A stretch of DNA of 24,749 nt from JANMAT01 sp031359995 (GCA_031359995.1 JANMAT010000024.1:1-24749); one strand, 5' to 3'; counted from the first letter of the stretch, positions 1 through 6,964 are shown. Translations and numbers: made by a program. Notes: generated by a model from the letters alone, not told the origin.

Positions 1-122
1 TTCCACTTCACCCGCTCTGTGAGCTCCATGCCCGCGCCGAGGATCGCGCTGCGGAGGGCTTCGATCTCGGGCTTGCGGGCGTGGTCCATCCCGGCGAGGA
101 AGGTGCGGACCGGGTCAGCCAT
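1..122 (-). CDS. DUF1801-type protein, partial (N-terminal 40 residues)
   Basis: The reading frame opens at an ATG at 122-120 and runs off the left edge of the window, so only about 40 residues are visible. The sequence begins MADPVRTFLAGMD and reaches a V-K-W motif, which matches the N-terminal helices and start of the fold in small DUF1801/YdhG-like proteins. The family has no firmly established biochemical activity. The ATG overlaps the last codons of the upstream DHFR-fold gene (shared ATGGCTGA), so the two are probably translationally coupled. The assignment rests on a short stretch and is moderately confident. Confidence 0.6.
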   Translation of the reverse strand, partial: MADPVRTFLAGMDHARKPEIEALRSAILGAGMELTERVKW

Positions 123-675
123 GGACGCCGTAGTGGAGGTGCACGACGCCGTTGCCGAACCGTCGTTCATCGAGCAGTTCGAGGTGAGTGCGGACACCGT
201 CCGACAGGGCGCGCTTGCCGCCACCCACCACGATCGGGCTGAGGAACAGGTGGCACTCGTCGACCAGGCCGGCGCGGAACGCCTGACCGGCGAGCTCGGC
301 ACCGCCGATCGAGATGTCGGCCGACGACGACTGCTTGAGCCGCGCGACCACGTCGGGGTCGAACTCGCGCTCGAGGCGCGTCTTCGCGCTCGACACCGCC
401 GGCAGCGTGCGGGAGTACACGACCTTGTCCGCCGCCCGCCACAGCTGGGCGAAGTCCGAGAACACGGCCGGCTCGTCGGTGTCGTCGCCCCCGGTCTCCC
501 AGAACACCATCGTCTCGTACATCCGGCGCCCGTAGAGGTGGGTGCCGATCGGCCGTTCGAGATCGTTGACGAACGCATGGACCTCCTGGTCCGGCACCGA
601 CCAGTCGAAGCTGCCGTCGGCGTCCTCGACGTACCCGTCGAGGGATGCGATCGCCGCGTAGATCAACTTGGCCAT
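115..675 (-). CDS. Dihydrofolate reductase family protein (RibD C-terminal fold)
   Basis: This is a 186-residue cytoplasmic protein of the DHFR/RibD-C superfamily, which binds NADPH in a Rossmann-like fold. The sequence shows the N-terminal strand with S-L-D-G-Y (about residues 11-15), G-R-R-M-Y-E (about 49-54), a central V-V-Y-S-R-T-L segment, the glycine-rich I-S-I-G-G-A-E-L and the late S-P-I-V-V-G-G-G-K. These are typical of the short stand-alone family members, whose substrates are mostly unknown, so folate reduction should not be assumed. The ATG at 675-673 is preceded by GGGGAG on the minus strand. The stop codon overlaps the start of the DUF1801 gene downstream. A second member of the same family lies at 1393-1959 on the opposite strand. 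Confidence 0.88.
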   Translation of the reverse strand: MAKLIYAAIASLDGYVEDADGSFDWSVPDQEVHAFVNDLERPIGTHLYGRRMYETMVFWETGGDDTDEPAVFSDFAQLWRAADKVVYSRTLPAVSSAKTRLEREFDPDVVARLKQSSSADISIGGAELAGQAFRAGLVDECHLFLSPIVVGGGKRALSDGVRTHLELLDERRFGNGVVHLHYGVHG

Positions 676-840
676 CCCGGCTCCCCATCACTCGTCACGA
701 CGCAACCTCCACGGCCACGGATGCGCAGACCGCCACCCGCCGCCGGAATCATCGGTCGACCCGGCGACGTGTGTCGAGCACGCGGCGCGAGCGAACCGGG
801 CCCCACGTGTCAGGCGCACGGAAAGCGGGTACGGCCCGGC
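676..840. other. Divergent intergenic region, nothing convincing
   Basis: These 165 bases separate the minus-strand DHFR-fold gene from the plus-strand hypothetical gene, so they should hold promoters for both. I see no recognisable -35/-10 pair, strong dyad or RNA gene. Confidence 0.4.
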
Positions 841-1296
841 ATGGACATCATCCGGCATCCCGATGGCTCGCTGACCGTTCCGGTGGTGCCCGGTCGCCAC
901 GACAGCGACGGCATCGAGGAGGTCCTGCCCTCCGAACCCGGCACCCGCACGCTGCGCCCGGGTGAAGGCGGCTATGACGAGGCCCTGGTGGAGTGGGACG
1001 CCCAGCAGCACCCCGACCACACCGAGGCGGTCTCCACGCCCTCCGGTCGCCAGGAAGCGATGGCGCTCGTGCACGCGGTGGCCGACGACCCGGCACACGT
1101 GGCCGAAGCAGTCGAGGCACTGGACGATCCCGAAGCCAGCGCGGAAGCGTTGCGTCACGTGCTCGTCGGCGGCACGCCGTCGGTCCAGGCGTTCGCCGAC
1201 GAGGTGGCCGACGCCGAAGGCGGTGAGGCGCTGCCCGCCCACCGGGCGACGAAGGTCATCGGCGAGGTCCTGGCCGAGATCGACGAGCGGGCCTGA
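841..1296 (+). CDS. Hypothetical acidic protein, 151 aa
   Basis: I do not recognise this protein. It is soluble-looking, rich in Asp/Glu/Ala, and has no signal peptide or membrane segment. The N-terminus (MDIIRHPDGSLTVPVV) looks like a short beta-hairpin, followed by a G-E-G-G-Y-D-E-A segment. From about residue 65 there are alanine-rich amphipathic helices. The frame stays open to position 19, but that extension runs antisense over the DHFR-fold gene, so the ATG at 841 is preferred. It has no good Shine-Dalgarno sequence, and the start is less certain than the frame. Third positions are strongly G/C, as in its neighbours, which supports real coding. Confidence 0.6.
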   Translation: MDIIRHPDGSLTVPVVPGRHDSDGIEEVLPSEPGTRTLRPGEGGYDEALVEWDAQQHPDHTEAVSTPSGRQEAMALVHAVADDPAHVAEAVEALDDPEASAEALRHVLVGGTPSVQAFADEVADAEGGEALPAHRATKVIGEVLAEIDERA

Positions 1297-1314
1297 CCGC
1301 CCGGCCGGGTTCGA

Positions 1315-1339
1315 CGGCGGGACCGATGAGATCCCGCCG
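1315..1339 (+). terminator. Hairpin downstream of the hypothetical gene
   Basis: CGGCGGGA (1315-1322) and TCCCGCCG (1332-1339) form a perfect 8-bp inverted repeat with a 9-nt loop, 19 nt after the stop codon at 1296. No U-run follows, which is common for actinobacterial terminators. It also lies within the leader of the next gene (start 1393), so an attenuator role is possible. Confidence 0.4.
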
Positions 1340-1392
1340 TGCCTGCGGTCTGCACGTGGTCCCCACCCGACGATCACAGCAAGGAAGCGCCG

Positions 1393-1959
1393 ATGCGACC
1401 GCTCCGCTACGCGATCAACGTCACCCTCGACGGCTGTTGCGACCACCAGGTGGGCATCCCCGACGAGGAGTCACACCGGTACTGGGCCGCCCAGCTGGAA
1501 CGAGCCGACGCCATCATCCTCGGCCGGGTCACCTACCAGATGATGGAGGAGGCCTGGCGGCGGCCGGCGACGAGCACGTGGCCCGAGTGGATGCAGGACT
1601 GGATGATCCCCTTCGCCGAGACGATGGACGCCATGAAGAAGTACGTCGTGTCGAGCACCCTGCACCACGTCGACTGGAACGCCGAGCTCCTCCAGGGCGA
1701 CCTGGCGCAGGCCGTGCAGCAGCTCAAGCAGGAACCGGGCGGAAGCCTGGCCGTGGGCGGCCTCACCCTGCCGCTGGCCCTGGCCGATCTGGGGCTGATC
1801 GACGAGTACGAGTTCCTCGTGCAGCCGGTGCTCGCCGGTCACGGCCCGACGCTGTTGGCCGGCCTGCGCGAGCGCACGGAGCTGACGCTCGTGGGCCGTC
1901 ACGAGTTCCGCTCGGGAGCGGTCGCGCTGCGCTACCAGCCGGGGCGCGTCACGGCCTGA
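1393..1959 (+). CDS. Dihydrofolate reductase family protein, second copy
   Basis: This 188-residue member of the DHFR/RibD-C superfamily shows Y-A-I-N-V-T-L-D-G at the N-terminus, the I-I-L-G-R-V-T-Y-Q-M-M-E segment (about residues 41-52), Y-V-V-S-S-T-L, G-S-L-A-V-G-G-L-T-L near the nucleotide-binding turn, and L-V-Q-P-V-L-A-G-H-G-P-T-L. The open frame extends to 1339, but the ATG at 1393 has a clear AAGGAAG ribosome site at 1381-1387 and aligns with the family's usual N-terminus, so it is chosen. The protein is only distantly similar to the copy at 115-675, so this is not a recent duplication. It converges on the dehalogenase-like gene with a 21-nt gap. Its substrate cannot be predicted. Confidence 0.88.
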   Translation: MRPLRYAINVTLDGCCDHQVGIPDEESHRYWAAQLERADAIILGRVTYQMMEEAWRRPATSTWPEWMQDWMIPFAETMDAMKKYVVSSTLHHVDWNAELLQGDLAQAVQQLKQEPGGSLAVGGLTLPLALADLGLIDEYEFLVQPVLAGHGPTLLAGLRERTELTLVGRHEFRSGAVALRYQPGRVTA

Positions 1960-1980
1960 GGCCGAGCGACACGGCGGCCT

Positions 1981-2826
1981 TCACGGGGCGAGGAACGTCC
2001 GCAGCGCGGCGGCGGTGGCCTCGGGGGCTTCCTCGGCCACGAAGTGACCGCACGGCAGTGCCTCGCCGCGTACGTCGTCGCACCACCGCTGCCACGCGTC
2101 GAGCGGGGTGCCCCGGCCGAGCGAGCGTTCGCCCCACAGCGCCAGCGTCGGGCACGCGATGCGGTGTCCGGCATCCCGGTCGGCGCGGTCCAGCTCGACG
2201 TCGATGCCGGCACCGGCGCGGTAGTCGTCGCAGCTGGCCCGGATCACCTCGGGCGTGAACGCCCGCACGTACTCGTCCAGGTCGAAGCCGTCGCCGGCCC
2301 ACCCGGCGCATACGGTGCGCAGCCAGTACTCGGGGTCGGCACCGATCAGCCGCTCGGGGAACGGTGCGGGCCGGGCCAGCAGCATCCAGTGGAAGGCGCC
2401 GATCGCCGCGGTGCCCCGCAGGCGGTCCCACTGCTCGACGGTCGGGATGATGTCGAGAACGGCGAGGCGCGTCACGACCTCGGGGTGGTCGAGCGCCATG
2501 CGGTACGCCACCCGGCCGCCGCGATCGTGGCCGACGACGGCGAAGCGCTCGTGACCGAGCTGCGCCATCACACCGACGAGCTCGGCCGCCATCGTGCGCT
2601 TGGCGTAGGCCTCATACCGATCACCGGCCGGCGGGGTATGGCTCTGCCCGTAGCCGCGCAGGTCGGGGCACACGACCCGATGGCCGGCGGCGACGAGCAC
2701 CGGCGCCACGTGACGCCACATGTGGTGCGTCTGCGGGTAGCCGTGCAACAGCAGCACCGGCGGGCCATCGCCGCCGGCGCGCAGGTGGATGCCATCGACG
2801 CGTGCGGTGTCGAACCCCTCGAACAT
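1981..2826 (-). CDS. Alpha/beta hydrolase, haloacetate (fluoroacetate) dehalogenase-like
   Basis: This 281-residue alpha/beta hydrolase matches the fluoroacetate dehalogenase family, which hydrolyses the C-X bond of haloacetates through an aspartyl-ester intermediate. The oxyanion H-G-Y-P is at 28-31. The nucleophile motif G-H-D-R-G-G-R gives Asp101 with the carboxylate-binding Arg102 and Arg105. Asp125 is the acid, H146-W147 and Tyr202 would bind the halide, and His261 is the base. Spacing matches the well-studied Rhodopseudomonas enzyme (Asp110, Arg111, Arg114, Asp134, His155, Trp156, Tyr219, His280). The ATG at 2826 follows a TAGGTAGGG stretch; the longer frame to 2955 overlaps the upstream remnant. 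It is the last gene of the sigma-factor operon. Substrate choice is inferred, and an epoxide hydrolase-like role is less likely given Asp125 and the Arg pair. Confidence 0.87.
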   Translation of the reverse strand: MFEGFDTARVDGIHLRAGGDGPPVLLLHGYPQTHHMWRHVAPVLVAAGHRVVCPDLRGYGQSHTPPAGDRYEAYAKRTMAAELVGVMAQLGHERFAVVGHDRGGRVAYRMALDHPEVVTRLAVLDIIPTVEQWDRLRGTAAIGAFHWMLLARPAPFPERLIGADPEYWLRTVCAGWAGDGFDLDEYVRAFTPEVIRASCDDYRAGAGIDVELDRADRDAGHRIACPTLALWGERSLGRGTPLDAWQRWCDDVRGEALPCGHFVAEEAPEATAAALRTFLAP

Positions 2827-2840
2827 GGGGCCGACCCTAC

Positions 2841-3163
2841 CTACGTTGGGCGAGCACGGCCCGATGCGGCGAGGAGGTCGCCCCACCGGTCGTCGCTGTG
2901 CCCGAGCTCGTCTCCAATGCGCGTCCAGATCGGCCACGGACGGGTGTGCTCGCACAACCGGTGCACCAGGCCCGCCGGCGGCTCGGGAAGAGGATCGAGC
3001 GGACGTCGGCGTCGGTGGCGCGGACCACGGCGACCAAGATGCGCGTGGCGATCTGCAGCGACTCCACCAGCGCGCCGGGCGCCGCCGATGCGCCCAGGGT
3101 CAGGTCGCCGCCGGCCGTCGGATACGCGTCGGTGCGGCGGGCGGCGAGAAAGAACGTGGGGGC
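2841..3163 (-). pseudogene. Broken C-terminal half of a VOC-DinB/maleylpyruvate-isomerase-like fusion
   Basis: Directly after the TAG that ends the VOC gene, the same frame continues as convincing protein: APTFFLAARRTDAYPTAGGD, then a helix with S-L-Q-I-A-T-R-I-L-V-A-V-V-R-A and S-I-L-F-P. Near 2985-2987 the coding signal jumps one frame to P-A-G-L-V-H-R-L-C-E-H-T-R-P-W-P-I-W and ends at 2841 with L-L-A-A-S-G-R-A-R-P-T. No start codon with a ribosome site serves this piece. Its style resembles helical DinB/mycothiol-dependent maleylpyruvate isomerase-type domains (family recall, moderate to low confidence). A segment may also be missing at the frame change. The stop lies 14 nt before the dehalogenase-like start. 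Confidence 0.6.
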
Positions 3164-3667
3164 CTACACGCAGTCGACGGCATGGTCGGCCGTGGCCAGG
3201 CACGACCACTCGAGCGTGCCCGCCGGCACCGACCAGTCGCGGTCCGCTCCCGCGGTCCAGGCGTCGGCCGCGATGGGCGCGTCGAACGGTTCCGGCTCGG
3301 GCGGAACGGTGCGGCGCAACACGCAGAACTCGTTGCCCTCCGGATCGGCCATCACCACCCACGAGGGCGAGCCCTGGCCGATGTCGATGCGGGTGGCGCC
3401 GAGCCCCTCGAGCCGGGCGACCTCGGCCTGCTGGTCGTCACCGGTCGGGGACAGGTCCAGGTGGAGCCGGTTGGGGTTGGCCTTGGGCGGACCATCGAGG
3501 TCATCGGTGCGGACGAACAGCAGGCTGGGCCGATCGGGCGCGCCCATGATGGCCACGCCCTCGTCGTCGCGGGCGATCACGGGATAGCCCAGCGCCGCCG
3601 ACCAGAATGCGGCCATCACCTCGGGGTCGACCACGTTCACGCAGATCTCGCTGATCCGTGACCCCAT
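3164..3667 (-). CDS. VOC (glyoxalase-like) domain protein with truncated C-terminal extension
   Basis: The 167-residue product carries a vicinal-oxygen-chelate fold at about residues 3-122: I-S-E-I-C-V-N-V-V-D-P-E-V-M-A-A-F-W, G-Y-P-V-I, N-R-L-H-L-D-L-S, and the final W-V-V-M-A-D-P-E-G-N-E-F-C-V-L, the hallmark closing strand. Members include glyoxalases, dioxygenases and resistance proteins; the substrate here is unknown. The ATG at 3667 has a strong GAGGGAGG site. After residue 122 an extension of about 45 residues (with D-W-S-V-P-A-G-T-L-E-W-S-C) looks like the beginning of a second helical domain cut off by the TAG at 3166-3164. It belongs to the sigma-factor operon. Confidence 0.85.
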   Translation of the reverse strand: MGSRISEICVNVVDPEVMAAFWSAALGYPVIARDDEGVAIMGAPDRPSLLFVRTDDLDGPPKANPNRLHLDLSPTGDDQQAEVARLEGLGATRIDIGQGSPSWVVMADPEGNEFCVLRRTVPPEPEPFDAPIAADAWTAGADRDWSVPAGTLEWSCLATADHAVDCV

Positions 3668-3734
3668 GGTGCCTCCCTCGTCGTCCATCCACGTCCTGAC
3701 GTCCGACCGAGGCGCGCTAGTCGAGGGCCGTGCT

Positions 3735-3746
3735 CCACCATGGTGG
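3735..3746. promoter_or_regulatory. 12-bp palindrome CCACCATGGTGG
   Basis: This perfect palindrome has partial outer arms (CGTG at 3729-3732, CACG at 3747-3750). It lies between the stop of the DUF1059-like gene and the start of the VOC gene, about 68 nt upstream of the latter. It could be an operator or an mRNA hairpin within the operon. There is no independent support. Confidence 0.25.
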
Positions 3747-3768
3747 CACGCGGGGCGGAAGGGGCGGT

Positions 3769-4005
3769 TCAGCCGCCCGGCAGGGCGGCGAAGTCGCGCT
3801 TGGCCTGCTTGTACCAGCGCATGCCGGCGACCGGGTGCTTCCACCGACCCTTCATCTCCAGCAGGGCCGTCGCGTGGCTGGTGTCGCCGGCGGCCACCGC
3901 GTCCTTCAGGTGACGGTCCTGCGCCTTGATGATCTCGTCGGCGGTCGCACCGTGGTGCTCGAAGCGGCACGGACCACCCAGCTGCTCACAGGTCACGATC
4001 TTCAT
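3769..4005 (-). CDS. Small DUF1059-like protein, 78 aa
   Basis: This short cytoplasmic protein begins MKIVTCEQLGGPCRF, followed by a helix T-A-D-E-I-I-K-A-Q-D-R-H-L and ends G-M-R-W-Y-K-Q-A-K-R-D-F. The C-x6-C spacing at the N-terminus and the overall plan resemble small DUF1059-type proteins that often sit beside ECF sigma genes; their function is unknown. The ATG at 4005 lies inside the end of the sigma gene (20-nt overlap), with GAGGGGA upstream, so translation is probably coupled. Confidence 0.75.
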   Translation of the reverse strand: MKIVTCEQLGGPCRFEHHGATADEIIKAQDRHLKDAVAAGDTSHATALLEMKGRWKHPVAGMRWYKQAKRDFAALPGG

Positions 4006-4858
4006 CGGTACCCGTCCCCTCTTGTCGAACCCGCACCACGTCCATCGTCGCCAACACCTCGGGGTCGGCGATCAACTCGATCTCGCGCACCAGGCCGCCG
4101 TCGGCGTGGAACACGAAGGCCACCTTCACCTCGCTCGCCGCGATCCACGCGGCGCCGAGCTCGCCGTCGATGGTGACCGGTGCGGCGCCCTTGGCGCCGT
4201 TCATCCGCTCGGCCACGGCGACCGCGCCGTCGTAGACGGGGCTGGTGCCCATCTGCTGGCCGACCAGGTCGGCCCGCATCACCGCGTCGGGCGCCAGCAA
4301 CGTCAACAGCGTCGTCATGTCGCCGCCGCGAGCGGCCTGCAGGAAGGCCTGCACCACGGCACGGTTCTCGGTGCGCGCCGCCTGCTCAGCCGGCGTCTCG
4401 GGCGCGCCCTGCACCTTGCGGCGGGCCCGGCTGGCCAGCTGGCGCACGGCGGTGCCGGAACGACCGAGGATGGCGGCGATGTCGTCGAACGGGTAGCCGA
4501 ACACGTCGTGCAGCACGAAGGCGGCCCGCTCCACCGGCCCCAGGGTGTCGAGCACCACGAGCATCGCGTGGCCCACGCGCTCGGCCAGCACCGCGTCGGC
4601 CTCGGGGTCGGCGACGGGCTCATCGGCGGGCGCCGCCCCTTCGGCCGCGGCGCGGGTGGCGCGCTTGCGCAGGTGGTCGAGGCACAGCCGTGTCACCACC
4701 GTGGTCGCCCACGCCGGCGGGTCGTCGATGCCGTCGGCCGCGGCGAAGCGCAGCCGAGCCTCCTGCACCACGTCGTCGGCGTCGGCCGCCGAACCCAGGA
4801 TGCGGGTGGCGATTGCGGTCAGCCGTGGTCGTTCCTTCTCGAACTCGGTCAGATCCAT
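3986..4858 (-). CDS. ECF sigma factor with SnoaL-like C-terminal domain (SigJ/ECF41 type)
   Basis: The 290-residue protein has sigma region 2 at about 1-75 (D-A-D-D-V-V-Q-E-A, then W-A-T-T-V-V-T-R-L-C-L-D-H-L-R). Region 4 is at about 110-160 (F-G-Y-P-F-D-D-I-A-A-I-L-G-R-S-G-T-A-V-R-Q-L-A-S-R-A-R). A SnoaL/NTF2-like domain follows from about 165 to 280. In this class the C-terminal domain is fused and replaces a separate anti-sigma factor. The W-L-P-E-P linker often seen in ECF41 is not evident, so the subgroup is uncertain. The start may be the ATG at 4858 or the in-frame GTG at 4864. Its own promoter region carries the class's known promoter motif on both strands. It heads an operon with the DUF1059-like, VOC and dehalogenase-like genes. 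Confidence 0.9.
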   Translation of the reverse strand: MDLTEFEKERPRLTAIATRILGSAADADDVVQEARLRFAAADGIDDPPAWATTVVTRLCLDHLRKRATRAAAEGAAPADEPVADPEADAVLAERVGHAMLVVLDTLGPVERAAFVLHDVFGYPFDDIAAILGRSGTAVRQLASRARRKVQGAPETPAEQAARTENRAVVQAFLQAARGGDMTTLLTLLAPDAVMRADLVGQQMGTSPVYDGAVAVAERMNGAKGAAPVTIDGELGAAWIAASEVKVAFVFHADGGLVREIELIADPEVLATMDVVRVRQEGTGTDEDRDL

Positions 4859-4872
4859 GGTCACCGTCCGTT

Positions 4873-4899
4873 GACGTACCCCGGCGGGAAGATGTGACA
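4873..4899 (-). promoter_or_regulatory. ECF41/SigJ-type promoter of the sigma operon
   Basis: Reading the minus strand, TGTCACA (4899-4893) is followed by exactly 16 nt and CGTC (4876-4873). This matches the promoter reported for autoregulated SigJ/ECF41 sigma factors. The sigma start codon lies only 8-14 nt further on, giving a very short leader. Confidence 0.75.
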
Positions 4900-4908
4900 G
4901 CCCACCGA

Positions 4909-4935
4909 TGTCACAGTTCGGGCGCCGGGTCCGTC
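4909..4935 (+). promoter_or_regulatory. ECF41/SigJ-type promoter of the DUF1801 gene
   Basis: On the plus strand, TGTCACA (4909-4915) is followed by exactly 16 nt and CGTC (4932-4935). It mirrors the minus-strand promoter, the two -35 elements being arms of a dyad with a 9-nt centre. The ATG at 4944 starts 8 nt after the -10 element, so the transcript may be leaderless. Confidence 0.72.
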
Positions 4936-4943
4936 AGCATGGC

Positions 4944-5350
4944 ATGAGCACGAACGCGTCCCCTTCCGTCACCCGTCCGATCTGATCGACCAGCGCATCG
5001 CCGATCTCGGCGGCTGGCGGGGCACCACGCTGGGGCACGTCCGCACCCTGATCCACACGGCCGCCCCCGACGTGGTCGAGGAGTGGAAGTGGCGGGGCGT
5101 CCCCGTGCGGTCGGTCGACGGCATCGTCTGCACGGGCGAGTCGTACAAGACGATCGTGAAGGTCACGTTCTTCAAGGGCGCGGCGCTGCCCGATCCGGCC
5201 GGCCTGTTCAACTCGAGCCTCGACGGCAACACCCGCCGAGCCATCGACCTGCACGAGGGTGACGTGCTCGACGCCGACGCGTTCCGAACCCTCGTCGGCG
5301 CCGCGGTCGCGGCGAACTCGGCCAAACCCGCCGGCAAGCGGCGGTCGTAG
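4944..5350 (+). CDS. DUF1801 protein, frame-shifted near the N-terminus
   Basis: Clear DUF1801 coding sequence occupies the frame from about 4976 to 5350: S-D-L-I-D-Q-R-I-A-D-L, then E-E-W-K-W-R-G-V-P, C-T-G-E-S-Y-K, L-F-N-S-S-L-D-G-N-T-R-R-A-I-D and a basic C-terminus. That frame is open from 4898 but has no start codon before the GTG at 5072, which is in mid-domain. The ATG at 4944 opens another frame (MSTNASPSVTRP) that fits as the N-terminus if one C is restored in the run at 4972-4974. DUF1801 has no firm enzymatic role. The gene diverges from the sigma gene and has its own ECF41-type promoter. The shift may be a real mutation or an assembly error. Confidence 0.7.
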
Positions 5351-5356
5351 GCGGGA

Positions 5357-6964
5357 TCAGCGCGACGGGCTCGCCACCAGCGCGGTCAGGTCGGGGCACG
5401 CCATGCTCGTGGACACGGCGACCTCCACGAACTCCTCGTCGCCCGGCGCGCTGAAGCGCAACCCCTCGTAGCCGTGCGGATGGTCGGGACAGTCGACACC
5501 GACGTACAGACCCGGCACGATCTCGGCGACGGCGGTGCCGCCCGGCTTCAGGTAGCCGCCGTCGCCGCCCGCGGGCAGGCGCAGGAACGTCGACTCGCCG
5601 GCACGCGACCACAAGTCGGTGGTGACGCGGAAGTCGACGGTGCGCGGGCGCTGGCCGTCGAGCGCGCACGGTATGGCCGACGTGTTCGTGACCACCAGGT
5701 GCGTGGCGTCGGAGGCCTCCGCTTCCAGCTGCGCCGCGTCGCACAGGTCGAGCCCCACGGTCCGGTCGCGCAGGGCACGCAGGCGCACGACCTCGACACC
5801 GTCGGTCGCCAGCAGGTCGCCGCTCACCGTCCGTACGAGCACGCTCTCGTTGCCCACGGTGACCGGGCCGAGCTCCGACCAAGCGCCCGACGCCTGCCGG
5901 TAGGCGGTCGAGCGACCGTTCGTGCCACCGCCGCCCGTATCGATCACGAGATGCCCGTCGACAGGCCACAGATCGACGACGGACGTCTGGCCGGCCGACG
6001 GCACCACCGTGAGCCGCTCCCATTCGGTTGCGCCCGGTGCGAGCCGCCACAGCGCCGACCCCTGGTCGACCAGCACGACGTCACCATCGACCACGCGCAC
6101 CACGGTGCCGTACAGCCGCACCGGTGTCGCCGGCAGCGGCGTGGTGGCCCCTGTCTCGGGGTCCAGGGCCACCACCGGGTTCGCCGGTGCGCGGGGCGCG
6201 TCACCGCCGTCGACCGGTCCGACGGCCAGCAGCAGTTGGGTGCCCGTCCACCAGGCGGCGGCCAACGCCGTGGCTCCGGGCCAGTTCGGCATCGGCAGCT
6301 CGCGCCACACGTCACCGACCCGGTCGAGCGCGGCGGGCGGCGGGATCAACGGGCCGTCGGCCGACGGGTTCACGACATGGGCGGCGTTCACCCCGCCGAG
6401 CAGATAGAGCGAGGACGGCGTGGCGACCAACCGGGCGACGGTCCGGAACGGCGCCGGCGGACGCGCCAGCGTCGTCCACGTGTCGAGCGCGGGGTCGTAC
6501 CGCATGGTCGTGTTGCCCGCCACCACCAGCAGCACGCCGTCAGCGACCACCGCCGCGCTCTCGCGTCCGAGCGGCGCCGGCGCGTCGGGCAGCTTTCGCC
6601 ACCGGGTGCCGGCGGCGTCGAGGACGGCACCGTCGACCCGGTCGCTCATCGGGCCCGTGTCCTCGGGGCCGTGCCCGCCGACGACGACCAGTGCGTCGCC
6701 GAGCGCGACCACCAGCGGTGAACGGCGGGGCGGCAACGGCGGCGACGGCAGCTGCTCCCACGCGTCGGACACGACCACCGGTGCCACGGTGTTGTCGGCG
6801 GTGCCCGCGCCCGGATCGGCCGGTGCCGCCACCGTGCTCGACCGCACCACCGACGTGCCGACCACGACAGCCGGTGCGCCCCCGCCCCGACACGAGGCCG
6901 CCACCAACGCCGCGCCCGCGATGGCCACGCCCAACGCCCTCGCCCGACAGGACCGACCGGTCAC
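5357..6964 (-). CDS. Secreted lipoprotein with kelch-like beta-propeller and DUF4232-like domain
   Basis: With the GTG at 6964 the protein has 535 residues. It starts with a lipoprotein signal: basic residues, a hydrophobic core and V-A-A-S-C, placing the lipidated Cys at residue 25. A GTG at 6982 is an alternative start. A low-complexity Ala/Thr/Val linker leads to a kelch-type propeller (about residues 65-390). It has recurring blades such as P-L-V-V-A-L-G-D-A-L-V-V-V-G-G, Y-D-P-A-L-D-T-W-T-T-L and S-L-Y-L-L-G-G. From about 405 to 535 a DUF4232-like domain begins at L-C-D-A-A-Q-L-E-A and contains L-V-V-T-N-T-S-A-I-P-C-A-L-D-G. The role is presumably surface binding; no enzyme motif is seen. 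It lies 37 nt after the S9 peptidase stop and may be its operon partner. Confidence 0.82.
   Translation of the reverse strand: MTGRSCRARALGVAIAGAALVAASCRGGGAPAVVVGTSVVRSSTVAAPADPGAGTADNTVAPVVVSDAWEQLPSPPLPPRRSPLVVALGDALVVVGGHGPEDTGPMSDRVDGAVLDAAGTRWRKLPDAPAPLGRESAAVVADGVLLVVAGNTTMRYDPALDTWTTLARPPAPFRTVARLVATPSSLYLLGGVNAAHVVNPSADGPLIPPPAALDRVGDVWRELPMPNWPGATALAAAWWTGTQLLLAVGPVDGGDAPRAPANPVVALDPETGATTPLPATPVRLYGTVVRVVDGDVVLVDQGSALWRLAPGATEWERLTVVPSAGQTSVVDLWPVDGHLVIDTGGGGTNGRSTAYRQASGAWSELGPVTVGNESVLVRTVSGDLLATDGVEVVRLRALRDRTVGLDLCDAAQLEAEASDATHLVVTNTSAIPCALDGQRPRTVDFRVTTDLWSRAGESTFLRLPAGGDGGYLKPGGTAVAEIVPGLYVGVDCPDHPHGYEGLRFSAPGDEEFVEVAVSTSMACPDLTALVASPSR

Noticed and set aside
688..1446. 252-codon minus-strand frame
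   Set aside because: Antisense to the hypothetical 841-1296 gene and across the intergenic hairpin; basic low-complexity product without a ribosome site.
2044..3549. 501-codon plus-strand frame
   Set aside because: Runs antisense over the dehalogenase-like gene, the remnant and the VOC gene, all of which show family motifs.
5474..6721. 415-codon plus-strand frame
   Set aside because: Antisense to the kelch-like lipoprotein, which has a lipobox, propeller blades and a DUF4232-like end.
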